64,000 bases of DNA from positions 62,001 to 126,000 of the forward strand of contig CM041200.1 in the NCBI GenBank assembly GCA_023078555.1, given 5' to 3'. This stretch comes from Ulva prolifera (taxonomy: Eukaryota > Chlorophyta > Ulvophyceae > Ulvales > Ulvaceae). Both the position numbers and the translations under genes were made by a program. This document shows positions 55,705-64,000 of this stretch, piece after piece. The notes below the pieces were generated by a model that saw only the letters and a program-made list of their open reading frames with translations, was not told the DNA's origin and searched no databases. Positions within the stretch are counted from its first letter, which is position 1; the number at the start of each line of letters is the position of its first letter.

Positions 55705-56049
55705 TCACCAGTACTCCCCGCAAGAGCTGCACAATTTGCACACAACAGAGGCAACTTTGTGCACAGGACGGGCGGCTTTGCGCAGCCGAGCTGACTCGCG
55801 ACGCGTCTTGGTGGTCAACGTGGGTGGCACCGACATCCAGTGCTGCCCCCTAGGCCTAGGCTGACATGAGGTGGATTGGCGTGCACGCTGCGGGAGATGT
55901 GCCAACTGCATACACGCCTTGCGCGGAAACTGATCAATTATGACTTCACGTTGCTGTGCCGTGGAGTTCTGAAACATATGCTGCTACCTTGTCAAGGCAA
56001 TTGACAAGCTCAACAGGTGGTAGCCACAGGTCATGTTGACTAGAGTATC
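55705..56049 (-). pseudogene. Chromovirus 3' fragment (chromodomain and tail)
   Basis: Minus-strand coding related to the end of G Pol: GYSSQHDLWLP of the chromodomain, then NCLDKVAAY, a one-base loss, NSTAQQREVIIDQFPR, and the basic tail (RRESARLRK). It differs from G at many residues, so it is another, older copy. Its upstream part is cut at 56049, just before the solo copia LTR. The 145 bases on its other side (55560-55704) hold nothing I can name. Confidence 0.8.
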
Positions 56050-56053
56050 CCTT

Positions 56054-56399
56054 TGTCACAATGCATGCGCCTGCTGGCAGCAGTGTGGTGACAGGTGCAC
56101 CCATGCACGGATGATCCGCGGATCACGTGTAGGGGTAAGCCGCCAGCGGGATTGTCCCGTAATAGTGAGGGAGATCCTGCGAAGATCTCCCGCCGTAATC
56201 TTGACTATTCAGTGTGCATATCTTGCTGTGCACACAGAGAGTTGTAACCATTCTCTTCATTGTTTCACGGTATTAGTTGTATCTTGTCTCCCCTCAGCAT
56301 CTCTCCGGTTCTACCTGTGCGCAGCAGGTATGAGATGCTGGCCTCCTGACTTGACATAAGACCTCGCGTCTGACCTGACGAAGGATAGACTTTCTGACA
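56054..56399 (+). repeat. Solo copia LTR, no matching TSD
   Basis: 346 bases, TGTCACAATGCATGC to TTTCTGACA, in the A/E LTR family but divergent. The flanks are CCCTT and TCACC, so it has no target duplication. To its left is gypsy on the minus strand and, once C is removed, to its right gypsy on the plus strand. It may have formed by recombination between two insertions. Confidence 0.85.
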
Positions 56400-56405
56400 T
56401 CACCT

Positions 56406-56751
56406 TGTCAGAAAGCACTCTATCTGTCAGGTCAGACACGCAGTCTTAGGTCAGGTCAGGTAGCCAGCATTCCATACCTGCTGCGCACAGAGGTAGAACC
56501 GAGGAATGCGGGAGGAGACAGGGTACAGCTAGTACCGTGAAACAGTAAAGAGAAAGGTTACAGCTCTTAGTGTGCACCGCAATATATGCACACTGTAAAC
56601 ACTCGAGGGTCACGCCGGGAAACCCTCGCAGGATCTCCCTCACTACCTCGGTACGATCCTGGCTGGCGGCTTACCCCTGTACGCGATCCGCAGATCGTGC
56701 ATGGGTGCACCTGTCACCACGCTGCTGCCCGCAGGCTCATGCATTGTGACA
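56406..56751 (-). repeat. 3' LTR of copia C
   Basis: 346 bases, the reverse complement of the A LTR as far as read. The polypurine tract CTCCCCCAT (56752-56760) adjoins it. Confidence 0.95.
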
Positions 56752-56768
56752 CTCCCCCATAAACTCTG

Positions 56769-58097
56769 CTAAGTCTCCACTAGCTGGAGTTTATTACGAA
56801 CTTCTAACAAAGCAGGTCCGGGCAGCACTTGAGTAAACACATCCGCTAACTGATCAACAGTGCCCACCCATGCTACCTTAAGTTCATCCATCTGGACATA
56901 TTCCCGCACTCGCAAGTGCCGCACACGAATGTGCTTGGATCTGTCAGAGGACACAGCATTTACTGCCAAGATATTGGCACTTTTATTATCACCCCACAGA
57001 GTTGGCTTATACGGGACGAGCTTTAGGTCGAGAAGCAACTGCTTCACCCACATCAGCTCGTTGGCTGTTGCACTCATCGCAATGAGCTCAGCCTCTGTCG
57101 TATCCCCAGCCACTATACTCTGTTTCTTCGAGCGCCAGAGAACACAGTTCCCATACACTCGAAGAACCATACCAGATACACTCTTCAAATCAGCAGAGTT
57201 CGCAAAATCTGCATCAGAAAAAGCCTCTAACAGGCACCCATGCCCCACAGAGCCTATAAATTGTATTCCTAAATTCTTTGTGGACTGCAGGTATCTCAGA
57301 ACGTGTTGCACAGCCAACCAATGTTCCTTCAGACTACTGGACATGTGCCGGGCCAGGGCATGTGCCACGTAGCTGAGGTCAGGTCGTGTCACTCCTGCAA
57401 TGTACTGGATGCTTCCTACAGCACTCATGAACCTGGAATGCTCAGCAGCACTGGCTTTCTCCAGGTCCGGGTGCTCTTTCACACTCCTCAGTTGTTGCCG
57501 CGGCACTAACGGAGTGGGAGACTTTCGACAATCAGACATACTATACTTTTCAAGCAGGCTATGGATTTTGTTTCGCTGTGTCATGGTGATTGTCTTGGCC
57601 TTACGATCACGCATGATCTCAGTGCCAAGTGCCCATGCTAGTTCACCCAGGTCTCTGCCTTCAAATTTTGTGAGAATTATGTCGACAGGTTCTTGCAGCC
57701 CCGCAGTGCCGCTGAATATGAACAAGTCGTCGACCCACAGAAAAATAAAACAAAGACCAGATGTTCTAACATACAGTCCGGGATCACTTTGTGCGCACAC
57801 AAATCCCATCTCTGCTAAGACCTTTATTAAAGCTTTATGCCACTCGCGAGCAGCTTGCTTCAGGCCATACAGGGTTTTATGCAATCTCCATACACGTGCT
57901 GTCCCGTCAGTGAAGTACGGGGGCTGTTCAACGAACACTTCCTCCTCCAGCTCACCATTCAGAAAAGCACACTGTATATCTATGTGTCTAATTTCTAAAT
58001 CTGCCTGAGCAGCAACTGACAGCAACACACGAAGTGTCGCATAGCTCCCAACAGGTGACCAAGTCTCAAAAAAGTCTACACCCTCTACCTGAGAAAA
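56769..58097 (-). pseudogene. Copia C RT and RNase H, third frame
   Basis: Same content as 19027-20355 of A: RT with FLWVDDLFIF and RNase H to the natural stop, no internal lesion. It is cut off from the upstream frames by T6 at 58094-58099. Confidence 0.93.
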
Positions 58098-59541
58098 AAC
58101 CCCGCGCTACATAGCGTGCCTTGTAGCGCTGAATCTCCCCCGCAGGCCCACGCTTGATCTTGAGCACCCATTTGCCCGAGATAGCTCGTTTGCCCGCAGG
58201 CAGATAGCACAACCCGAAGGTTCCGTGCTCACCCAGTGCATCTACCTCCTCCTGCATGGCACGCAGCCATGCATCCCTGTCCGGACCCGCAAGTCCTTCC
58301 TTCATAGAAGGCATATCAGGGTCGGAGGAGGCCTTCTGCTTCCTGGCGGCAGCTGCTCGGCGCGACCCACGACGCTGAACACTCTGCTGCTCACCAGACT
58401 CCACATGCTGAGGCTTCAGGCCTGCACAGGACACTCCACAGTCAGCCGCGGCTGATGTGTCCTGGCTACAAGCTGAAACTTCAATAGCAGCAACAACTGT
58501 TTCACTACTAGCATTAGAGCCCGCAGGCTCATTCATATGCACAGCTGCTACATCCGCAGCCAATGGAACAAGGCGTCTGCGTACAAGAGGATTGATTTTT
58601 ATGCGGGGCAAGGCGGCTGGAATGGCCCTCACCTCGTCAGGCAAATCAACCCCGACAGCGGCTGAGGGGTCCGGGCCCTCTCCCCCTAATTCGGACCCGG
58701 TCTCCACCTCATCTGGCTCATCCTCCCAGAAGGGCCTCGGCGCCTCTGCTCCTCGCAGGGGCGGAGCAACTGCCCCCGCGCCAGATGCTGAGGCCGCAGC
58801 CGAATTACTTCCTGAGCGGACCCGCTGAGCCTCCAGATTCTGATGAGCCGCAGCTCTTTCATCATCTGAGACGGTGTAGTCCATGCGCTGTTCATCATCG
58901 TCATCATAGACGCCAGGACCATCACTGTCCATGTCGTCGTCCGATTCGCTCGCAGATACATGAACGGGAAGCGCAACTTCTACACCAGGGTCGTGCAATG
59001 CAGCATCACGTGTGGGCACATAACGAGTTGTGCGCGAGGGACCAGCCTCTAAATGACGCAGTTCACCACGCACACGGGGAGGGGGGATGACGTCAGGATG
59101 GGCTGCAGCCCTGGACATCGCACGCGTGCGATGCAGAGCTGCATTGGCTATTTCCGGTGTGTCCCGAGCAGGGTCACGCCGAATCACCTCCGCAGAGTCG
59201 CCATACCCAAGCCGAGGTGAATATGCCGTGGGGTTTGGCTTCGGGTTGTCTTGCCGGAACGTCATGTCCATGACAGGAACCCTACCGTGCCCAGGGGGGG
59301 TGTGGAGCTGGTCACGCAGACGGCGCAGCACTCCCCCATCATATGTGTGATCAGACAGGAAATCAGGAACATCGCTGTCTGTCACACGTTCACCCTCGTT
59401 ATCCCCCTCAAAGACAACCTTCTAGGAGTTCGCAAACTCCGCAGGCTCTCTTTTGTCCACAACGGCGGACGCATCGTACTTTCGTACGTGGCGGATCATC
59501 TGATCCGCAGTGCACATGACCTGGCGCACAACAAACACCCT
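58066..59541 (-). pseudogene. Copia C linker and start of RT, second frame
   Basis: The counterpart of 17583-19058 in A. In addition to the shared frameshifts at both ends it has its own nonsense codon, TAG at 59422-59424, where A has TAT (FANSYKVV). The linker differs from A at VYD(D) against VYA(D). Confidence 0.9.
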
Positions 59542-62306
59542 ACCCCAGGAACATCCTGGGCGTACACACGCTGCATGCTGGGGCCCAGCCCAGCCCCGAC
59601 CCAATGTGCTAACACACCCCTAGGGGACAACTTCCGCAGCTTGTCATCCCTGGGATATGCATACACCTCAACCCCCCATGGACGCTGCTGCTGCAGCAAA
59701 TCCTGGAGCACCTCAACGGAGGTGTCCCTGAAAAAAGACATATAAGGAATTATATCCTTATCACACGACCGCACTAGAAACTCATCTAACTCAGTACTTG
59801 CAAGCAATTTATACTTGCGTTGCTCCTCCTCTTTCAACTTGTCGCGCTCGGCCTTTTTCATGCGCTTTCCCTGACCCTTTTCAGCCTCAGCCACGTCCGC
59901 CGCAGCGTTTATGGCCATCTGAGCTTTCTGGGATTTCAGGATACGTGCCAGCTTGTCATGGTACAGCGCCGAACACGGCGTCAGATTGTGACCATGAACA
60001 ACACTGGCAAGGCATTCAATCCACAGGAACAGAGGGAGGCCACTCGCAAGCAGCACAGCACGGAGTGCCTCAAAGGCGACTCCTATCCTCCGCTCAATCA
60101 TGCCATTACAGCGATGATCAGCTGTGGGGGTAGTGCGGTGAGTGATGCCCCGACGTTGGAGGTAGAGCTTTAAGGCCTCGACCATAAACTCGCCCCCTTT
60201 GTCAGTGTGAAGGATGCGCACACCCGGTTCACCTGGCTTCACCACATTTACCCTAATGCGCTCTATGATATAAGAGATCATGGCCGCAGCCTCACTCTTT
60301 TTGCGCAGACCGACCACGAAAGTATAACGAGTAAAAGCACACATCACAAACAAGACATATTTCACACCTCCAATTCCTACTGGAGTGACAGGACCAGCTA
60401 GATCGGCATGCAGTTGCTCGCCAAGGTATTTCGCCTGGCCCATGAGCTCACGGTCATTGGCAGAGAATTTACCCGCAGGTACTTTGCCAATCCTGCAGCC
60501 ATGACATCTATTTCCGAAAGGTTCGGAATCGACACTCAAATTCAAACTACCATAAAACTCAGCGTTCGACTGCATACGCTTGAGCACCCAGTTCGACTGG
60601 TGGAAAGACAAATGCGCGATAAAAGCAGGGTTCAGCAAATACGCATCATGTGGGACCTCGGCCCCCCCAGCATTGGGGCGCGCAAGATCAACAGCCGCAA
60701 CTGCCACATGATGCCATTGTTGCTGGTCCGCGACCATGCAGGTCGGACTGCTCTGGTTAGACCAGACCACCCCCCTATTGACAGGCCCACCGACGAGAAT
60801 AGGCTTAGTTTCCACAGCCATTTTGAACGCAAACACAGGGTGACCATCAACATCTAGTTCCTGAAATTTGACGTCATCCTCTACGTCGGTGGCCATGTCA
60901 CCAAGACCCGGGACATACAACACATTTCTACGCGTGTCTAGGAACATTTGTTCGTGTCTAAGACACATTGTACTAAGCAGGTTGTACGGACATTCAGGGG
61001 CATAGTATACACCAGGGATCTCGACATCTAACGGATGGTTTTGACCATGCTTATCCACGTAAGTACCCAGGTTCACCAAAATGGTTCCCCTGCCCATGAT
61101 AGAAAGCTGCCCAGGTCCCGCGAGATTGGCAACTTTCTGACACGGACCGTACTCAGTGAACATTTCACGATTCCCTACTATGTGCATGTCCGACCCACTA
61201 TCTACAATAATGTTCCATGGCAGAGACGCATCAGGCATTGGATATTGCTCAGGCATCTCAACCGCACACACATCTTTGGCCGCAGCCTGTTTGCGTTGGG
61301 GGCAGTTCGCACGCAAATGTCCCTTCTTCTTGCAGAAGAAACAGGTCCTGGTCTCCTCGCGAGGAGCCTGGCCAGCCCCAAGAGCGGCGACCACAGGACC
61401 ATCACCACGGGGTTGCTTTCGCCAGCCTTGGCCTGGTTTGCCCGCGGGCGCCCCAGACCTAGCCTGCAGCTGCCGCTGTTGCTTCAGCAAATCGGCGTGT
61501 TCGGTCAAACGTGAAATTATGACATGAGGGGAGGAGTGAAGGACTTCGCCGCGCACGGCATTGAACTCCTCCCCCACTTCTAACAGTTTGAGTCTGAGCC
61601 ATCGCTGGCCCACATCGGCACCTAGTGCCTCTAGTTGAGTGTACACACTCATAACATCACCACAATAAGATGCGACATCTCTATTGTTCTGTGACAAGGA
61701 ATTGAACCGGCTCCACAGCCTGTGGATCTCGGCTTCGGTGCTGGGCCTATACTTGGCAGTAAGGTAGGCCCAGGCCTCGCACAAATGCGACATTCGATAG
61801 ACAGTCGTTCTATCAGCGTCGGGCAAAGACATAAGGACCTGTGTCCTCGCCCTAGCATGAACACGCTGTTCGTCCGCAGACGGTGCGTGCTGTAACAGAT
61901 GGTCTAACTCAAACTGTCCTAACCACAAAAAGACTTTCTGTTCGTACGCAACGAAACTTTCGGTCTTATGATTCCACTCAGGCAGTTTTCCCTTTGTCAA
62001 ATCAGGCTCGTTACGCCCCCGAGACGCTCGCAGCGCTTCGGTCAACGTTTCAAGCGTGATAAACGACTCAGCGTGACTCGAATCATTCACGACATGAGAA
62101 GGATTGGGCACCTGCTGACTGCTGTGCCCAGTCTGAGCGGAAGAGCGTGGCCGGACCACTCGTCCACCACGGAGCAGCATGCCCTCGGGCTGCTCTCCAT
62201 CAGGGAGCTGCTGGTGAGCGCCCCTGTCGACGATAGGCTGCTGATCAGCCTCGCCGCGATTCTCCTCGCGAGAAGAGTTTGAAGCTGAGCGGTTAGAGTG
62301 AGACAT
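59496..62306 (-). CDS. Copia C gag-protease-integrase frame
   Basis: The counterpart of 14818-17628 in A, starting at the same ATG. Domains and catalytic residues are as there: capsid, CCHC knuckle, DSGS protease, HHCC and DD35E integrase. It ends at the same one-base loss near 59543, after the QDVPG motif. The frame is free of other lesions. Confidence 0.93.
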   Translation of the reverse strand: MSHSNRSASNSSREENRGEADQQPIVDRGAHQQLPDGEQPEGMLLRGGRVVRPRSSAQTGHSSQQVPNPSHVVNDSSHAESFITLETLTEALRASRGRNEPDLTKGKLPEWNHKTESFVAYEQKVFLWLGQFELDHLLQHAPSADEQRVHARARTQVLMSLPDADRTTVYRMSHLCEAWAYLTAKYRPSTEAEIHRLWSRFNSLSQNNRDVASYCGDVMSVYTQLEALGADVGQRWLRLKLLEVGEEFNAVRGEVLHSSPHVIISRLTEHADLLKQQRQLQARSGAPAGKPGQGWRKQPRGDGPVVAALGAGQAPREETRTCFFCKKKGHLRANCPQRKQAAAKDVCAVEMPEQYPMPDASLPWNIIVDSGSDMHIVGNREMFTEYGPCQKVANLAGPGQLSIMGRGTILVNLGTYVDKHGQNHPLDVEIPGVYYAPECPYNLLSTMCLRHEQMFLDTRRNVLYVPGLGDMATDVEDDVKFQELDVDGHPVFAFKMAVETKPILVGGPVNRGVVWSNQSSPTCMVADQQQWHHVAVAAVDLARPNAGGAEVPHDAYLLNPAFIAHLSFHQSNWVLKRMQSNAEFYGSLNLSVDSEPFGNRCHGCRIGKVPAGKFSANDRELMGQAKYLGEQLHADLAGPVTPVGIGGVKYVLFVMCAFTRYTFVVGLRKKSEAAAMISYIIERIRVNVVKPGEPGVRILHTDKGGEFMVEALKLYLQRRGITHRTTPTADHRCNGMIERRIGVAFEALRAVLLASGLPLFLWIECLASVVHGHNLTPCSALYHDKLARILKSQKAQMAINAAADVAEAEKGQGKRMKKAERDKLKEEEQRKYKLLASTELDEFLVRSCDKDIIPYMSFFRDTSVEVLQDLLQQQRPWGVEVYAYPRDDKLRKLSPRGVLAHWVGAGLGPSMQRVYAQDVPGVGCLLCARSCALRIR

Positions 62307-62600
62307 CCTACAGTAGAACAGGCGGTTGTGCGTCGCGCGCAGCAACGAAGCAAAGGTTTGGCTCGCAAGCCGTCGGATTGGAAAAATAAACGAACGCATT
62401 CGCTTTTCTCAGCGCTAATCATTTGAAACAGCTGCTCGAATTGTATCTGATAACAATATGCCACGAGACAGCTAATGATATCTGCGCTTATTGACCGCAG
62501 TCTAAGCGCCGACAGAACAGTGGAATGCCCCGCCGAGTCTGCGCGCAGACATTGGCCGATGACTACCTGAACAAGACCATACAAAGACATAACGTAAACG

Positions 62601-62613
62601 CTCATCGATACCA
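62601..62613 (-). promoter_or_regulatory. Primer-binding site of copia C
   Basis: TGGTATCGATGAG on the minus strand, next to the LTR. It differs from A in its last base. Confidence 0.8.
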
Positions 62614-62959
62614 TGTCAGAAAGCACTCTATCTGTCAGGTCAGACACGCAGTCTTAGGTCAGGTCAGGTAGCCAGCATTCCATACCTGCTGCGCACAGAG
62701 GTAGAACCGAGGAATGCGGGAGGAGACAGGGTACAGCTAGTACCGTGAAACAGTAAAGAGAAAGGTTACAGCTCTTAGTGTGCACCGCAATATATGCACA
62801 CTGTAAACACTCGAGGGTCACGCCGGGAAACCCTCGCAGGATCTCCCTCACTACCTCGGTACGATCCTGGCTGGCGGCTTACCCCTGTACGCGATCCGCA
62901 GATCGTGCATGGGTGCACCTGTCACCACGCTGCTGCCCGCAGGCTCATGCATTGTGACA
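62614..62959 (-). repeat. 5' LTR of copia C
   Basis: 346 bases; the internal 65-codon frame is the same as in the other three LTRs of A and C. Confidence 0.95.
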
Positions 62960-63188
62960 CACCTACAGCCCTGGCCTTTAACGTCCCTAAAGGCCGTCGC
63001 TTGCACACGTCATTGCTGCAACGTATGTACCATAATTTGGCCAAACAGGCCTTGTCCGCGGCAAAGCAAAGTATGTGGTCCAAATCTACCCAGCCTCTTG
63101 CTTCCAGTCAATTTGCAGTGGGCAAACCGGTTCTCCTTTCATTGTCCAAAGTCGCATTGCATCACCCCTCACTGCGTCGGAAGTTCAC
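62960..63188 (+). pseudogene. Chromovirus integrase C-terminal fragment
   Basis: Plus-strand coding matching G Pol residues about 593-669: PTALAFNVPKGRRLHTSLL, MYHNLAKQALSAAKQSMW, VGKPVLLSLSKVALHHPSLRRKF. It stops abruptly at 63188, where a TGTTGTGAAAGTG sequence begins. With the 55705-56049 fragment on the other strand it shows at least one chromovirus relic here before the copia insertions. Confidence 0.85.
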
Positions 63189-64000
63189 TGTTGTGAAAGT
63201 GCCATTGCGGGATTCAAAATACGCCAGTTGCACATGTAGGGACCGGGTGCATGCTAGCCATTACACAGGACACAGCACAGGTTATTTTCCTGAATAAGGA
63301 CACAAATTGCACACCAACAGATTCAATCATAACTCTTGGTGCGTTAGAGCATGCACAGAAGCGAAGCAATCTATTGCTCACAAACTCTATCATAAAGTCG
63401 CCGGATGCATTGATCAAGACGAGCGCCAAGCGGTTGAAGTGCACATGGGGCACCTCGCCTTCCCTTCGAATGGTCTTGATTCACTTCGTCTCATGTGCCG
63501 GGAATAAGATTGCATACAGAATTGGCAGCACAGGCCGCACCTGGGCATCTGAATCACACAGGCCCGTGCCGAACCAGATGGAAGTGCTGTATAAGAGACT
63601 CGTAGTGATGATGGCATGGGGTAAAAAATGCCATGCACCCTCACATTGCTGCAGTATCTATCCGTACACATGTGATGTGCACTACCGAGTCCTGGTGGCT
63701 TGCGTCAGAATGGTGATGTCTTGCAACCCCCGCGATTTAGCATGGCAGGACAACACAGAATGCAACAGAGGGCGTGGCAGATCAAGACGACACACACCCA
63801 CGACGATGCAGGCGGCGTCCAGGAGACACACCCGTCAACAGCATGCAAACTGACTTGATGAGATGATGATGACATGCTTCTTCGCCAGGCACCGTCGCTA
63901 TGGCTGTACCGATGCTGTTTCCCTTCTCAGCATGGTCGGTGTGCAGTCACGGATGGTCAGATGGTAAGACAACAGAGTAATGAGCGAAAGTGTGTAATTA
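63189..64000. other. Right-hand flank starting with an LTR-like TGTTGTGAAAGTG
   Basis: The first 15 bases match the start of the 278-base solo LTR family, and the break in the gypsy fragment falls exactly at this TG, so a different LTR or a related element probably starts here. The rest does not match that LTR. A 200-codon plus-strand frame at 63251-63853 is present; its composition (many Thr, Arg, His, no clear motif) does not convince me. The end of the element would lie outside the window. Confidence 0.4.

Larger units (their letters stand above)
56406..62959 (-). mobile_element. Ty1/copia element C, full length, TSD CACCT
   Basis: 6554 bases with two 346-base LTRs (56406-56751 and 62614-62959) and CACCT on both sides (56401-56405, 62960-62964). 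The length is the same as that of A. Translations agree except for a few substitutions, among them N/S near the leader, L/F above the start, A/D in the linker and a TAT-to-TAG change. Both frameshifts of A recur here. It inserted between the solo LTR at 56054-56399 and the gypsy fragment at 62960. Confidence 0.97.

Noticed and set aside
63251-63853. A 200-codon ORF as a gene
   Set aside because: No recognisable motif, biased to Thr/Arg/His, overlaps another open frame, and lies just after an element boundary; kept only as a note in the flank entry.

Overview
This is a nuclear window from a eukaryote. The host-type genes are split by GT-AG introns of roughly 50-320 bases, and most of the sequence is nested LTR retrotransposons. 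A Ty3/gypsy integrase with a C-terminal chromodomain (chromovirus type), Ty1/copia elements and a common primer-binding site TGGTATCG(A/G)TGA that fits an initiator tRNA starting with A1 would suit the green lineage, perhaps a microalga. The species cannot be fixed from the sequence.

Layout. 1-2593: a minus-strand gypsy-like gag with its leader and putative LTR, split by a 278-base solo LTR (TSD GAGGC). 2605-10876: a decayed minus-strand copia relic (F), cut in two by a chromovirus (G, 3716-9028) with identical-looking 800-base LTRs and TSD CCCAG but no gag, protease or RT. 10877-13348: possible minus-strand gene remnant and spacer. 13349-22820: an unrecognised plus-strand split gene (K), broken inside an exon by copia A (14165-20718, TSD TCCGA). 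22826-27886: 5' part of a second copia lineage (D1). 27887-30495: coding sequence ending in a four-exon Ulp1/SENP-type cysteine protease with intact His-Asp-Gln-Cys. 30496-35330: GC-rich spacer, a higher-order satellite with 21-base hairpins, then an AT-rich minisatellite. 35879-37660 (minus): a split gene with a SAP-like motif and coiled coils. 39778-43919 (plus): a split JmjC oxygenase gene with an N-terminal membrane segment. 44780-55559: copia B (minus), joined head-to-head through a 7-base microhomology to copia E (plus), which abuts copia D2 (minus); E's LTR holds a second solo LTR (TSD CTCTG). 55705-63188: two gypsy fragments, a solo copia LTR and copia C (56406-62959, TSD CACCT).

A and C have the same length (6554 bases) and LTRs that look identical, yet different TSDs, and they share the same two frameshifts. 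The parent was therefore already broken when it was copied, which points to supply of proteins in trans by an intact relative such as the B type, whose gag-protease-integrase frame is open over 1410 codons. Insertions can be ordered: F before G; gene K before A; D2 before E before the solo LTR in E; the gypsy relic and solo LTR before C.
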